Notes: a model not told the origin generated them from the sequence alone. 64,000 nt of DNA from Streptomyces hydrogenans (GCF_014656075.1 NZ_BNBS01000011.1:1-64000); one strand, 5' to 3'; positions 20,852 to 31,623 are shown, counted from the stretch's first letter. Numbers and translations are program-made.

Positions 20852-22135
<1,284 letters not shown>

Positions 22136-22291
22136 GAGGTGCTTCCCCTTCGCCTGGGAGCGCCTGGTTCAGCGACTCCTGGTGCCTCATATTCGACGGT
22201 ACCTTGCCGGGCCCCCCGTTCGGGCCCCCCTTGGCACGGTTCACATGGTCGCGATTCGGCCACGCGCTCCGTGCCAGGGGAAGGTCGGGCG

Positions 22292-22966
22292 TCAGTGCGC
22301 CGCGGCGGCCGTGCTCTTGCGGGTCGAGACGATCTGGTCGACCAGGCCGTACGCGAGGGCGTCCTCGGCCGTGAGGATCTTGTCGCGCTCGATGTCCTCG
22401 CGGATCTTCTCGATCGGCGTGGTGGAGTGCTTGGCCAGCATGGTCTCCAGCTGGTCACGCATCCGCAGGATCTCCTTGGCCGCGATCTCCAGGTCGGAGA
22501 GCTGCTCACGGCCGGTGCCGCCGGAGGGCTGGTGGATCAGCACACGGGCGTTCGGCAGGGCCATCCGCTTGCCGGGGGTGCCGGCGGCGAGCAGCACGGC
22601 CGCGGCGGAGGCCGCCTGGCCCATGCAGACCGTCTGGATGTCCGGCTTCACGAACTGCATCGTGTCGTAGATGGCCGTGAGCGCGGTGAAGGAGCCACCG
22701 GGGCTGTTGATGTAGATCGAGATGTCGCGGTCCGGGTCCATCGACTCCAGGCACAGCAGCTGCGCCATGACGTCGTTGGCGGAGGCGTCGTCGATCTGCA
22801 CGCCGAGGAAGATCACGCGCTCCTCGAAGAGCTTCGCGTACGGGTCGTACTCGCGGATGCCCTGCGAGGTGCGCTCGACGAAGCGCGGGACGACGTAGCG
22901 GTTGTCCATCGGCGCGCCGGTGTAGAGGCCGCTCGGGGAGAGGTTGTTCTGCATCTGGGTGTTCAC
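22292..22966 (-). CDS. clpP2: ATP-dependent Clp protease proteolytic subunit (ClpP2)
   Basis: A 224-residue serine peptidase. The catalytic Ser is in GQAASAAA (S120), the His in IHQPSGG (H145), and the Asp probably in GLVDQI. Streptomycetes encode ClpP1 and ClpP2 in tandem, which assemble with ClpX or ClpC. Compared with ClpP1 next door, it has a longer N-terminus (about 20 extra residues, partly a propeptide). It starts 53 bp after the clpP1 stop and is almost certainly in the same operon, under the ClgR-type box at 23759. Confidence 0.95.
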   Translation of the reverse strand: MNTQMQNNLSPSGLYTGAPMDNRYVVPRFVERTSQGIREYDPYAKLFEERVIFLGVQIDDASANDVMAQLLCLESMDPDRDISIYINSPGGSFTALTAIYDTMQFVKPDIQTVCMGQAASAAAVLLAAGTPGKRMALPNARVLIHQPSGGTGREQLSDLEIAAKEILRMRDQLETMLAKHSTTPIEKIREDIERDKILTAEDALAYGLVDQIVSTRKSTAAAAH

Positions 22967-23019
22967 CGTCCTGGTGGCGTTCGGCGGGGGGCTGGGGCTC
23001 TTCGGGGGCTGCCGGCGCC

Positions 23020-23637
23020 TCAGGCGCCCGTGCCGCCGCCACCCGGAACGCCCGCGGCGTGCGTGATGATGTCGTCGATGAGGCCGTAGTCCTTGGCCTC
23101 TTCCGCGGTGAACCAGCGGTCACGGTCGCCGTCGCGGATGATCGCCTCGACGGTCTGGCCGGAGTGGTGCGCGGTGATCTCGGCCATGCGCTTCTTCGTG
23201 CGAAGGAGGTACTCGGCCTGGATCTTGATGTCGGAGGCGGTGCCGCCGATGCCGGCGGAGCCCTGGTGCATCAGGATGTCGGTGTTCGGCAGCGCGAAGC
23301 GCTTGCCGGGGGTGCCGCCGGTGAGCAGGAACTGGCCCATCGAGGCCGCCATGCCCATACCGATGGTCACGACGTCGTTGGGGATGTACTGCATGGTGTC
23401 GTAGACGGCCATGCCGGCCGTCACGGAGCCACCGGGGCTGTTGATGTAGAGGAAGATGTCCTTCTCCGGGTCGGCGGCCAGGAGGAGCATCTGGGCGGTG
23501 ATCTTGTTGGCGATCTCGTCGTCGACCTGCTGGCCGAGGAAGATGATGCGCTCGCCGAGCAGCCGGTTGTAGACATGGTCGCCGAGGCCGCCACCGATGG
23601 ACGGCTCACCCGCGGCGTAAGGCTTCAGATTCGTCAC
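23020..23637 (-). CDS. clpP1: ATP-dependent Clp protease proteolytic subunit (ClpP1)
   Basis: A 205-residue ClpP with catalytic S99 (GMAASMGQ) and H124 (LMHQGSAG), and Asp in the GLIDDII region. The reading frame is open far upstream to about 24144, but I start at the GTG at 23637 because AGGTGG lies 5-6 nt before it and the protein from there ([12 protein letters not shown]) fits ClpP1. It leads the clpP1-clpP2 pair. Loss of ClpP1 is known to affect aerial mycelium formation in Streptomyces. The C-terminus ends in a short Gly-rich tail. Confidence 0.95.
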   Translation of the reverse strand: MTNLKPYAAGEPSIGGGLGDHVYNRLLGERIIFLGQQVDDEIANKITAQMLLLAADPEKDIFLYINSPGGSVTAGMAVYDTMQYIPNDVVTIGMGMAASMGQFLLTGGTPGKRFALPNTDILMHQGSAGIGGTASDIKIQAEYLLRTKKRMAEITAHHSGQTVEAIIRDGDRDRWFTAEEAKDYGLIDDIITHAAGVPGGGGTGA

Positions 23638-23758
23638 GTATCCACCTGCTCGTCTCCGACGGCCCCGGGCCGTCTCAGCGTCTCGTTCAGAGGGCAGTGC
23701 CCCCGTATCCATGGACCCTAACGCGCAGGTGGGACAACGCCATCCCGGTTCCCGAACT

Positions 23759-23772
23759 GTTCGCTGGGAGCG
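23759..23772 (-). promoter_or_regulatory. ClgR-type operator upstream of clpP1
   Basis: GTTCGC-TGGGA-GCG matches exactly the published actinobacterial ClgR consensus GTTCGC-N5-GCG. It lies about 122 bp upstream of the clpP1 start, where the clpP1P2 promoter should be. ClgR activates clpP1P2, clpC and lon in Streptomyces, and it is itself a Clp substrate, which gives feedback. Confidence 0.8.
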
Positions 23773-23809
23773 CAAGGTAGTTGGCGGCGCATAAAAGGTC
23801 CGCCTACGT

Positions 23810-23849
23810 CCACGGGCCCGGCCGCACAGCAGTGCGTCCGGGCCCGTGG
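23810..23849 (-). terminator. Hairpin terminator after trigger factor
   Basis: An 18-bp stem with one mismatch (23810-23827 with 23832-23849) around an AGCA loop, about 50 bases past the tig stop on the minus strand. It insulates the clpP1 promoter from tig transcription. Confidence 0.8.
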
Positions 23850-23899
23850 CGCGATACGGAGCGCGCGGGGCGCGAGCCCCGGCGTCGGCCTGGTGGGGC

Positions 23900-25285
23900 C
23901 TACTTCTCCTCGGCGACCTCGGCCTCGCCGGTGACGGCCTCGACCGTCTCGGCGGCGGCCTCGACCTCGTCCTCGTCGTCGGAGAGGTCGACGACCTCAC
24001 CGTTGGTGTCGACGACCTTGGCGGCCTCGACGACGACCGCGAGGGCCTTGCCGCGGGCGACCTCGCCGACCAGCATCGGCACCTGGCCGCCCTGGACGAC
24101 GGCCTGGGCGAACTGGTCGGGGGACATGCCGGAGGAGGCGGCACGGCGGAACAGGTGCTCGGTGAGCTCCTCCTGCTCGACGTTCAGCTCCTCCTTGGAG
24201 ACCAGCTCGTCGAGCAGGAACTGGGTCTTGATGCCCTTGACCGCCTGCTCCTTGGTCTCGGTCTCGAACTCCTCGACCGTCTTGCCCTGGAGCTCCAGGT
24301 ACTTCTCCAGGCTCAGGCCCATCTGGCCGAGCTGGTGGTGCTCCAGGTTGTGCTTGCGGGTGTTGACCTCGTCCTCGAGCAGCTTCTCGGGGACGGGGAT
24401 CTCCGCCAGCTCCAGGAACTTCTCCAGGACGCGCTCCTGGGCCTGGGTGGCCTGGTCGAACTGCTTCATGTTCTCGAGGCGCTTGCGGCTGTCGGCCTTG
24501 AGCTCGTCGAGGGTGTCGAACTCCGACGCCATCTGCGCGAACTCGTCGTCCAGCTCGGGGAGCTCGCGGGCGGCGACGGCGGTGACCTTGACGGTGACCT
24601 CGGCCTCCTTGCCCGCGGCCGAGCCGCCCTTCAGCTCGGAGGTGAAGGTGGCCTCGCCACCGGCCTCCAGGCCGGTGACGGCGGCGTCGATGCCGTCGAG
24701 CAGCTCGCCGGAGCCGATGGTGTACGAGACGCCGTCGGCGATGCCGTCGGGCAGCACCTCGCCCTCGACCTTGGCGGTCAGGTCGACGGTGACGACGTCA
24801 CCCTCGACGGCGGCGCGCTCGACCGGGTTGGTCGACGCGAAGCGCTCGCGGAGCTGCTCCACGGACTTCTCGACGTCCTCGTCGGTGACCTCGATGGCGT
24901 CGACCTCGACCTCGATGCCGGAGTAGTCCGGGATCTCGATGGTCGGGCGGACGTCGACCTCGGCGGTGAAGGAGAGCAGCTCGCCGTCCTTCAGCTCCGT
25001 GATGTCGACCTCGGGCTGGCCCAGCGGGTTGACCTCGGCCTCGTTCACGGCCTCGGTGTAGAACTTCGGGAGCGCGTCGTTGACGGCCTCCTCCAGCACG
25101 GCGCCGCGACCGAACCGCTGGTCGATCACACGAGCCGGGATCTTGCCCTTGCGGAAGCCCTTGACCGTGACCTGCTGGTTGATCTTCTTGTACGCCGCGT
25201 CGAGGCTGTCCTTGAGCTCCTCGAAGGGCACCTCGACAGTGAGCCGAACCCGGGTCGGGTTCAGGGTCTCCACGGCGCTCTTCAC
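23900..25285 (-). CDS. tig: Trigger factor
   Basis: A 461-residue ribosome-associated chaperone and peptidyl-prolyl isomerase. The ribosome-binding signature is [17 protein letters not shown] near residue 45, followed by the FKBP-type domain ([19 protein letters not shown]) and the C-terminal helical chaperone domain. The last 35 residues are strongly acidic ([14 protein letters not shown]). I start at the GTG at 25285, with AAGGAG 8 nt upstream; the open frame continues further but without family similarity. It lies upstream of the clp genes, an arrangement conserved in many bacteria. Confidence 0.96.
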   Translation of the reverse strand: MKSAVETLNPTRVRLTVEVPFEELKDSLDAAYKKINQQVTVKGFRKGKIPARVIDQRFGRGAVLEEAVNDALPKFYTEAVNEAEVNPLGQPEVDITELKDGELLSFTAEVDVRPTIEIPDYSGIEVEVDAIEVTDEDVEKSVEQLRERFASTNPVERAAVEGDVVTVDLTAKVEGEVLPDGIADGVSYTIGSGELLDGIDAAVTGLEAGGEATFTSELKGGSAAGKEAEVTVKVTAVAARELPELDDEFAQMASEFDTLDELKADSRKRLENMKQFDQATQAQERVLEKFLELAEIPVPEKLLEDEVNTRKHNLEHHQLGQMGLSLEKYLELQGKTVEEFETETKEQAVKGIKTQFLLDELVSKEELNVEQEELTEHLFRRAASSGMSPDQFAQAVVQGGQVPMLVGEVARGKALAVVVEAAKVVDTNGEVVDLSDDEDEVEAAAETVEAVTGEAEVAEEK

Positions 25286-25460
25286 GGTTCGGTCTCCTTG
25301 TGGCTGATTCCTGGATTCCGGCGGAGCCGCGCGGGGCGGTTCCGGCCGATGGGCCCGGTCAGAAAGACACACGGGCACGCAGCTTGCATAGTAACCGCAC
25401 GTGGGATCAGGCCCACAACGTGATCAAGAACCCGCGAGGTCGGAGCGCGGGGGATCATGC

Positions 25461-25537
25461 TGGTCGGGGTGGCGGGATTTGAACCCACGGCCTTCCGCTC
25501 CCAAAGCGGACGCGCTACCAAGCTGCGCCACACCCCG
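25461..25537 (-). tRNA. tRNA-Pro (anticodon TGG)
   Basis: Read on the minus strand, the acceptor stem CGGGGTG pairs with CACCCCG, the D-arm and T-arm (GTTCAAATC) are canonical, and the anticodon loop TTTGGGA carries TGG. The discriminator A is followed by an encoded CCA at 25463-25461. Total 77 nt with CCA. Confidence 0.96.
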
Positions 25538-25669
25538 TCGGTGCGACACGTAGGGTACATGTACGGAGACGCTGCGACGCCCCCTCTTTCCGGGGGCGTG
25601 CACGGACGGCTCCGGACCGGCTACGATGCTGTCCGTGCCGCGCTGGTTCCGACCTGCGGCGCATCCTGT

Positions 25670-25740
25670 GCGGGCGTAGCTCAATGGTAGAGCCCTAGTC
25701 TTCCAAACTAGCTACGCGGGTTCGATTCCCGTCGCCCGCT
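25670..25740 (+). tRNA. tRNA-Gly (anticodon TCC)
   Basis: A 71-nt cloverleaf: acceptor GCGGGCG pairs with CGCCCGC, anticodon stem CTAGT/ACTAG holds loop CTTCCAA (TCC), and the T-arm reads GTTCGATTC. CCA is not encoded. The hairpin starting 8 nt later should end the transcript. Confidence 0.96.
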
Positions 25741-25747
25741 CTGTGTA

Positions 25748-25794
25748 CGGCTCCGGGCCCGGGTTCCTCGTCGAGGAACCCGGGCCCGGAGCCG
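25748..25794 (+). terminator. Long perfect hairpin after tRNA-Gly
   Basis: A 23-bp perfect inverted repeat (25748-25770 with 25772-25794) separated by one base. The plus strand continues with TTT. It sits 8 nt after tRNA-Gly and just before the minus-strand small membrane gene, so it can stop transcription from both sides. Confidence 0.88.
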
Positions 25795-25822
25795 TTTCCG
25801 GACCGTCTCCGGCCCGTTCCCG

Positions 25823-26017
25823 TCAGAATTTGATGGCGCTGATCGTCTGGGATATCGAGTTCAGGAAGCGCTGGATGTCGTCGGCCATGCCCGTGAAGGC
25901 GAGGAAGAAGCCGAAGAGGACGGCGACCACCGCGGGGCCGGCCTTGAGGCTGCCGCCCCGGATCAGCACCACGAGGACGATCCCCAACAACAACACCGCG
26001 GAAAAAGAAATCGCCAC
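25823..26017 (-). CDS. Small two-helix membrane protein, unknown function
   Basis: A 64-residue protein with two hydrophobic helices (AVLLLGIVLVVLI and AGPAVVAVLFGFFLAFTG) joined by a short basic loop and followed by a polar tail (DDIQRFLNSISQTISAIKF). Small membrane proteins with this layout are widespread in streptomycetes and have no assigned role. The third-position GC fits a real gene despite its length. It is convergent with tRNA-Gly. Confidence 0.75.
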   Translation of the reverse strand: MAISFSAVLLLGIVLVVLIRGGSLKAGPAVVAVLFGFFLAFTGMADDIQRFLNSISQTISAIKF

Positions 26018-26155
26018 GACTGCTCACACCCTCGGTCGGTCCCACCTGGCCCCGGGGTGCGCATCCGGACACCCCCGCGGTTCTATCGTGCCACCAACCC
26101 CGGTGCCCTCGACGGGGGGTGACGAATCGTGGGACGCGTCACGGACCCGCGGGGT

Positions 26156-27298
26156 TCAGGCCGGGCGGGAGATGAGGAGGAGGGCGCGGTCGTCGTTGAC
26201 GTCCTTGGCGACCGCCTCGATGAGGTGCCAGGCGACGCCCTCGAAGCCGGCCGGGACGCAGCGGTCGGCCTCTCCGGTGAGGCGGTCGATGCCCTCGGCG
26301 AGGTCCCGGTCGGCGGCCTCGACGAGGCCGTCGGTGAAGAGCATCAGGACGTCGCCGGGGTGCAGGGATCCCTTGACCGGGTGGAACTCGGCGCCGTCGT
26401 AGACGCCGAGGAGGGGGCCGTCGCCGTCCTTCTCCTCCCAGCGGCCGGTGCCGGAGTGGAGCTGGAGCGCGGGCAGGTGGCCGGCCGAGAAGAGTTCGTA
26501 GTCCCCGGAGTCCAGGTCGAGGACGAGGTGGATGGAGGTGGCGAAGCCCTCGTCCCAGTTCTGCCGGAGCAGGTAGCCGTTGGCGGCCGGCAGGAAGCCG
26601 TGCGGCGGCAGCGAGCCGAGGAGGCCGCCGAAGGCGCCGGAGAGCAGCAGGGAGCGGGAGGCGGCGTCCATGCCCTTGCCGGAGACGTCGGTGAGGACGA
26701 CCTCCAGGGTGCGGCCGCCGTGGGTGCGGGCGGCGACGACGAAGTCGCCGGAGAAGGACTGGCCGCCGGCCGGGCGGAGCGCCATCTCGCGGTGCCAGCC
26801 GCGCGGCAGCCGGGGCAGGGCGCTCTGCACCCGGAGCCGTTCGCGCAGGTCGAAGAGCATGGTGCCGCCGCGCCGCCAGGGCACCCCGACGCGGGCCCGG
26901 AACTGGGCGATGAGCAGGCCGAAGAGGCCGCAGGCGGCGACCACCAGGACGGTGCCGGGGGTGACGCGGGCGGGGCCCTCGCCGTACGGGCCGAGGACGG
27001 TGGACTCGACGATCAGGCCGCCGGCGGCCGCCGCGTACAGGCCGAGGAGGCTGGCGGGCCGCAGCAGCAGTCCGCCGGCCACGATCGGCAGCACGAGGGC
27101 GGCGGGCGAGCACCAGACGGGGTCGAGGACGGTGCCGCAGACGATGGCGGGGATGGTGAGGAGGAGCCCGGCGAGGGCGAGGCGGTCGGAGGTGCCGCCG
27201 CGGAAGTAGTCGACGCCGGTCCGGCGCAGCGCGACGCGGGCCCGGTGGGCGCGCCTGCGCAGCCGGGCCGCGTACGTGTTCACTCCGTGGTGGGCCAT
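26156..27298 (-). CDS. PP2C family serine/threonine phosphatase, membrane anchored
   Basis: A 380-residue protein with an N-terminal membrane region (about residues 40-125, four hydrophobic segments) and a C-terminal SpoIIE/RsbU-type PP2C domain. Metal-binding Asp positions appear in QSFSGDFV, LTDVSGKGMDA and FTDGLVEAADRD, ending in NDDRALLLI. Such phosphatases dephosphorylate anti-anti-sigma factors in partner-switching pathways, but no partner gene lies nearby. The ATG at 27298 starts a sensible basic leader; the frame is open upstream without family similarity. It is divergent from the acetyltransferase at 27405. Confidence 0.92.
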   Translation of the reverse strand: MAHHGVNTYAARLRRRAHRARVALRRTGVDYFRGGTSDRLALAGLLLTIPAIVCGTVLDPVWCSPAALVLPIVAGGLLLRPASLLGLYAAAAGGLIVESTVLGPYGEGPARVTPGTVLVVAACGLFGLLIAQFRARVGVPWRRGGTMLFDLRERLRVQSALPRLPRGWHREMALRPAGGQSFSGDFVVAARTHGGRTLEVVLTDVSGKGMDAASRSLLLSGAFGGLLGSLPPHGFLPAANGYLLRQNWDEGFATSIHLVLDLDSGDYELFSAGHLPALQLHSGTGRWEEKDGDGPLLGVYDGAEFHPVKGSLHPGDVLMLFTDGLVEAADRDLAEGIDRLTGEADRCVPAGFEGVAWHLIEAVAKDVNDDRALLLISRPA

Positions 27299-27404
27299 TG
27301 GCCTGGACCCTATCCACCCGGGCCGTCCCCGTGCAGGGGTACCCCGGTGACAAGGTGCGTGAAATCGGGTCGCCCCGGTCAGGATGCGCTGATATCGATG
27401 GCAT

Positions 27405-28634
27405 ATGACGACTGAACTGCGGGTGCTTGACCCTTCGGAGTGGGATCGCTGGTTCGAGGCGCTGGAACTCGCCTTCGGCGGGGTGCCGGAGCAGCCGGAG
27501 GAGCGTGCGCTGTGGCGTGACCTGACCGAGTGCGAACGGTCCCTGGCGGTCTGGGACGGCGGGCGGGCGGTGGCGACGGCGGGGGCGTTCTCCTTCCGGC
27601 TGACCGTGCCGGGCGGGGCCTCGGTGCCGGCCGCCGGCGTCACGATGGTGAGCGTGGCCGGAACGCATCGCCGGCAGGGGATCCTGACGTCGATGATGCG
27701 GCGGCAGCTCGACGACGTGCGGGCGCTGGGCGAGCCGCTGGCGGTGCTGACCGCCTCGGAGGCGGTCATCTACGGGCGGTTCGGTTACGGGGCCGCGAGC
27801 CGGGCGCAGCGGGCGGTGATCGACACGACCCGGGTGCGGCTCGACGTGCCGGCCGGGACGGACGCGGTGACGCTGCGGATGGTGCCCCTGGCGGAGTCCT
27901 CGGCGGTGACGGAGGCGGTGTACGCGCGGATGGTGCCGCGCCGGCCCGGGATGCTGGCCCGGCGGCCGGGCTGGGAGCGGCTGCCGCTGCTCGATCCGCC
28001 GGGTGCGCGGGAGGGCGCCTCTGCCCGGCTGTGCGTGCTGGCGGAGCGCGGCGGGGAGGTCGTGGGGTACGCCTTCTACGCGATCAAGCCGGAGTGGAGC
28101 TGGGCCGGCGCGGACGGTTCGGTGACCGTGCACGAGCTGTACGGGCTGGACCCCGCGGCGGAGGCGGCGCTGTGGCGGTTCCTGTGCTCGGTGGACCTGA
28201 CGGGGAAGGTGAAGGTGAACAGCGCGCCGGTGGACGCGGCCTGGCAGCACCTGGTCTCGGACGTGCGGCGGTGCGAACCGACCGAGCGGGAGGCGCTGTT
28301 CGCGCGGCTGGTGGAGGTGGGCGCGGCGCTGGAGGCGCGGACGTACCGGGCGCCGGTGGACGTGGTGTTCGAGGTCGAGGACGCGTTCTGTCCGTGGAAC
28401 GCGGGTCGGTGGCGGCTGTCCGGCGACGCGAAGGGCGCGGTGTGTTCACGGACCTCCGACGCGGCCGATCTCGCGCTCTCGGTGCGGGAGTTGGGGGCCG
28501 CCTACCTGGGCGGTACGTCCCTGGCGGCGCTGGCCTCGGCGGGGCGGGTCACCGAACTGCGGGAGGGCGCGCTGGCGGAGGCGTCGCTCGCCTTCGGGTC
28601 CGACGCCGCGCCCTGGTTGCCGCACGGGTTCTAG
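27405..28634 (+). CDS. GNAT family N-acetyltransferase, Eis-like
   Basis: A 409-residue protein with the three-part Eis architecture: an N-terminal GNAT domain with the acetyl-CoA-binding motif VAGTHRRQGILTSMM (near residue 90), a second degenerate GNAT domain, and a C-terminal SCP2-like domain ending in a free carboxylate (PHGF) that, in Eis, takes part in catalysis. Mycobacterial Eis acetylates aminoglycosides and other amines; the physiological substrate here is unknown. There is no strong ribosome binding site before the ATG. It is divergent from the phosphatase and convergent with the glycosylase. Confidence 0.9.
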   Translation: MTTELRVLDPSEWDRWFEALELAFGGVPEQPEERALWRDLTECERSLAVWDGGRAVATAGAFSFRLTVPGGASVPAAGVTMVSVAGTHRRQGILTSMMRRQLDDVRALGEPLAVLTASEAVIYGRFGYGAASRAQRAVIDTTRVRLDVPAGTDAVTLRMVPLAESSAVTEAVYARMVPRRPGMLARRPGWERLPLLDPPGAREGASARLCVLAERGGEVVGYAFYAIKPEWSWAGADGSVTVHELYGLDPAAEAALWRFLCSVDLTGKVKVNSAPVDAAWQHLVSDVRRCEPTEREALFARLVEVGAALEARTYRAPVDVVFEVEDAFCPWNAGRWRLSGDAKGAVCSRTSDAADLALSVRELGAAYLGGTSLAALASAGRVTELREGALAEASLAFGSDAAPWLPHGF

Positions 28635-28654
28635 TGATCTGAGCCGGAGGGGTC

Positions 28655-29461
28655 CTACGGCTGGCAGGTCGGGCACCAGAAGAGGTTGCGGGCCGCCAGG
28701 TCCGCCGTGCGGATCTCCGTGCCGCAGAGGTGGCACGGGAGGTTCGCGCGGCGGTAGACGTAGACCTCGCCGCCGTGGTCGTCGACCCGGGGCGGGCGGC
28801 CCATGGCCTCGGGGGTGTGCTCGGGGCGGACCGTGTCGATGCGGTTGAGGCGGACGCCTTCGCGCATGAGGGCCTGGAGGTCGGTCCAGATCGCGGTCCA
28901 CTCCCCCGGCGTGAGGTCCCGGCCCGCGCGGTACGGGTCGATGCCGTGGCGGAAGAGGACCTCGGCGCGGTAGACGTTGCCGACGCCGGAGATGACCTTC
29001 TGGTCCATGAGCAGGGCGGCGACGGTCGAGCGGGACCTGGAGATCCGGCGCCAGGCGGCGTCGGGGTCGTCGTCGGCGCGGAGGGGGTCGGGGCCGAGCC
29101 GGTCGTGTATCGCCCGCTTCTCGTCGTCGGTGACGAGCGCGCAGGTGGTGGGGCCGCGGAGGTCGACGTACGACTCCGGGTTCGCCAGGCGCAGGCGGAC
29201 GGTGTCGGTGGGCGGCGGCGCGGGGGCGTCGCCGAAGTTCACCTTGCCGAAGAGGCCGAGGTGGATGTGGATCCACTCGTCGCGCGGGAAGCCCAGGAAG
29301 AGGTGCTTGCCGTGGGCCTCGGTGGTCTCCAGGACGGAGCCGTCGAGCAGGGCCGCCGAGTCGGCGAACTTGCCCTGGGGGCTGGAGACGCGCACGGGCC
29401 GGCCGCCGAACCGTTCGCGGTGGTCGGCGGCCAGCCGGTGGATGGTGTGCCCTTCGGGCAT
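28655..29461 (-). CDS. Fpg/Nei family DNA glycosylase (endonuclease VIII type)
   Basis: A 268-residue base-excision repair glycosylase/AP lyase. It begins MPEGHTIHRL, giving the catalytic Pro2 and Glu3; PEGH rather than PELP points to the Nei branch. The helix-two-turn-helix region is DQKVISGVGNVYRAEVLF, and a C-terminal zinc finger has CHLC and CPTC pairs. The ATG overlaps the rpiB stop by one base (TGATG), so translation is coupled to rpiB. The frame continues upstream but only as a shadow of rpiB. Confidence 0.93.
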   Translation of the reverse strand: MPEGHTIHRLAADHRERFGGRPVRVSSPQGKFADSAALLDGSVLETTEAHGKHLFLGFPRDEWIHIHLGLFGKVNFGDAPAPPPTDTVRLRLANPESYVDLRGPTTCALVTDDEKRAIHDRLGPDPLRADDDPDAAWRRISRSRSTVAALLMDQKVISGVGNVYRAEVLFRHGIDPYRAGRDLTPGEWTAIWTDLQALMREGVRLNRIDTVRPEHTPEAMGRPPRVDDHGGEVYVYRRANLPCHLCGTEIRTADLAARNLFWCPTCQP

Positions 29462-29955
29462 CAGGCGGTGGGCTCCTGCGGGTGGTGGGCCGGGATCGGG
29501 GGGAGCTCGCCGGTGGTCTCGTACGCGCTCAGCATCTCGATGCGGCGGGTGTGGCGCTCGTCGCCGGAGTACGGGGTGGAGAGGAAGATCTCGACGAACT
29601 TGGTCGCCTCCTCCTCGGTGTGCATGCGGGCGCCGACGGCGACGACGTTGGCGTTGTTGTGCTCGCGGCCGAGGGCGGCGGTCTGCTCGCTCCAGGCGAG
29701 GGCGGCACGGACGCCCTTGACCTTGTTGGCGGCGATCTGCTCGCCGTTGCCGGAGCCGCCGATGACGATGCCGAGGGCGTCCGCGTCGGCGGCCGTCTTC
29801 TCGGCGGCGCGCAGGCAGAACGGCGGGTAGTCGTCGAGGGCGTCGTAGATGTGGGGACCGCAGTCGACGGGCTCGTGGCCGTGGGCCTTCAGCCACTCCA
29901 CGAGGTGGGTCTTGAGTTCGTAGCCGGCGTGGTCGGAACCGATGTAGACGCGCAT
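29461..29955 (-). CDS. rpiB: Ribose-5-phosphate isomerase B
   Basis: A 164-residue RpiB that interconverts ribose-5-phosphate and ribulose-5-phosphate. YIGSDHAGYELK at the start and GGSGNGEQIAANKVKGVRAAL near residue 70 match the family. The second motif lacks the catalytic Cys of E. coli RpiB and has the Glu of the mycobacterial type (Glu75 in M. tuberculosis), so it should use Glu as the base. It is coupled to the downstream glycosylase gene and divergent from the amino-acid permease. Confidence 0.95.
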   Translation of the reverse strand: MRVYIGSDHAGYELKTHLVEWLKAHGHEPVDCGPHIYDALDDYPPFCLRAAEKTAADADALGIVIGGSGNGEQIAANKVKGVRAALAWSEQTAALGREHNNANVVAVGARMHTEEEATKFVEIFLSTPYSGDERHTRRIEMLSAYETTGELPPIPAHHPQEPTA

Positions 29956-30173
29956 GGACCGAGTGTGGCACGGCCGGGACGGGGCAGGCGTCAGCGGGGT
30001 CGGGACCTTGGTCCCGTCGGGTCACGGACCTCCGACCCGTCTGGTCTGGACCTTATGGCCCGACTATGTCCTGAATCACGATCCGGAATCAAACCTTCCG
30101 TACCGGCCGGTCGCCGGGTTTCATGGCTCCGGCTCGCGACCCGAGTCGCCCCCCACATTCGAAGGAAGCGTTC

Positions 30174-31610
30174 ATGAACACGCAGCCGACCCTCGCCCAG
30201 GAAGGCAGCGGCACCGGTGACCCCGGTCAGACGCCGCCGTCCGACGGCCTCAAGGCCGGGCTCAAGAACCGCCATCTGTCGATGATCGCGATCGGCGGCG
30301 TCATCGGCGCCGGCCTGTTCGTCGGCTCCGGCTCCGGCATCGCCGCCGCCGGCCCCGCGATCCTCCTCTCCTACGCGCTCGTCGGCGCGATGGTCGTGTT
30401 CGTGATGCGGATGCTCGGCGAGATGGCCGCCGCGCGCCCCTCCTCGGGCTCCTTCTCCGCCTACGCCGACCAGGCGCTCGGCCGCTGGGCCGGCTTCACC
30501 ATCGGCTGGCTGTACTGGTTCTTCTGGGTCGTCGTGCTGGCCGTCGAGGCGACCGCGGGCGCGGTCATCCTGGAGGGCTGGGTCCCGGCGGTGCCGCAGT
30601 GGGCCTGGGCGCTCATCGTGATGGTGGTGCTCACCGCCACCAACCTGGCCTCGGTGGCCTCGTACGGCGAGTTCGAGTTCTGGTTCGCCGGGATCAAGGT
30701 CGTCGCCATCGGCGCCTTCGTGGTGATCGGCCTGCTCGCGGTCTTCGGCGTGCTGCCGGGCTCGGACAACCCGGGCGCGGGCTTCGCGCACCTCACCGAC
30801 GCCGGCGGATTCATGCCGATGGGCGCGGGCGCGATCCTCACCGGTGTGCTGATGGTGGTCTTCTCCTTCATGGGCAGCGAGATCGTGACCCTCGCGGCCG
30901 GCGAGTCGGAGGACCCGCAGCGGGCCGTGACCAAGGCGACGAACAGCGTGATCTGGCGGATCGGCGTCTTCTACCTGGGCTCGATCTTCGTGGTGCTGAC
31001 GCTGCTGCCGTGGAACGACCCGTCGATCGTGGAGAAGGGCTCGTACGTCGCCGCCCTCGACTCCATCGGCATCCCCGCGGCCGGCCAGATCATGAACGTG
31101 ATCGTCCTGACCGCCGTGCTGTCCTGCCTGAACTCGGGCCTCTACACGGCCTCCCGGATGGCCTTCTCGCTCGGCCGGCGCGGAGACGCGCCGAAGGGCT
31201 TCGCGAAGGTCGACAAGCGCGGTGTGCCCAAGGCCGCGATCCTCTCCTCGGTCGTCTTCGGCTTCGTCGCGGTCTTCTTCAACTACCAGTGGCCGGACAC
31301 CGTCTTCGCCTTCCTGCTGAACTCCTCCGGCGCGGTGGCGCTCTTCGTCTGGCTGGTCATCTGCGTGACCCAGCTGCGGATGCGCGGGATCATCCTGCGC
31401 GAGTCGCCGGAGAAGCTGGTCGTGCGGATGTGGCTCTTCCCGTACCTGACGTGGGCGACGATCGGCATGATCGTCTTCGTCCTCGGCTACATGATCTACG
31501 ACGGCGGCGGCGCCCGGGAGCAGGTCGTGCTCTCGCTGCTGGTGGCCGCGCTGGTGCTGGCGATCGCGCTGGTCCGCGAGCGGGCCAGGAAGGCCGCCGA
31601 GCGCGTCTGA
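30174..31610 (+). CDS. Amino acid permease (APC family), copy 1
   Basis: A 478-residue, 12-helix transporter of the AroP/GabP branch. After a polar N-terminus comes LKNRHLSMIAIGGVIGAGLF, the first-helix signature that binds substrate, then RMLGEM and YGEFEFWFAGIKV. The specific amino acid cannot be told from sequence. The ATG at 30174 has AAGGAA 8 nt upstream. It is the first of three related permeases within 5.5 kb; copies 2 and 3 resemble each other more (both have AVKNFGEFEFWFAALKV). Two small hairpins in its leader (30001-30016 and 30018-30039) are unexplained. Confidence 0.92.
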   Translation: MNTQPTLAQEGSGTGDPGQTPPSDGLKAGLKNRHLSMIAIGGVIGAGLFVGSGSGIAAAGPAILLSYALVGAMVVFVMRMLGEMAAARPSSGSFSAYADQALGRWAGFTIGWLYWFFWVVVLAVEATAGAVILEGWVPAVPQWAWALIVMVVLTATNLASVASYGEFEFWFAGIKVVAIGAFVVIGLLAVFGVLPGSDNPGAGFAHLTDAGGFMPMGAGAILTGVLMVVFSFMGSEIVTLAAGESEDPQRAVTKATNSVIWRIGVFYLGSIFVVLTLLPWNDPSIVEKGSYVAALDSIGIPAAGQIMNVIVLTAVLSCLNSGLYTASRMAFSLGRRGDAPKGFAKVDKRGVPKAAILSSVVFGFVAVFFNYQWPDTVFAFLLNSSGAVALFVWLVICVTQLRMRGIILRESPEKLVVRMWLFPYLTWATIGMIVFVLGYMIYDGGGAREQVVLSLLVAALVLAIALVRERARKAAERV

Positions 31611-31623
31611 CCGGGACACGAGG

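Noticed and set aside
22205-22232. GGGCCC repeats between clpX and clpP2
   Set aside because: Pairing is through short self-complementary hexamers only; too weak to call a terminator.
25577-25599. 8-bp hairpin between tRNA-Pro and tRNA-Gly
   Set aside because: It lies upstream of both tRNA genes, so it does not terminate either; no function could be assigned.
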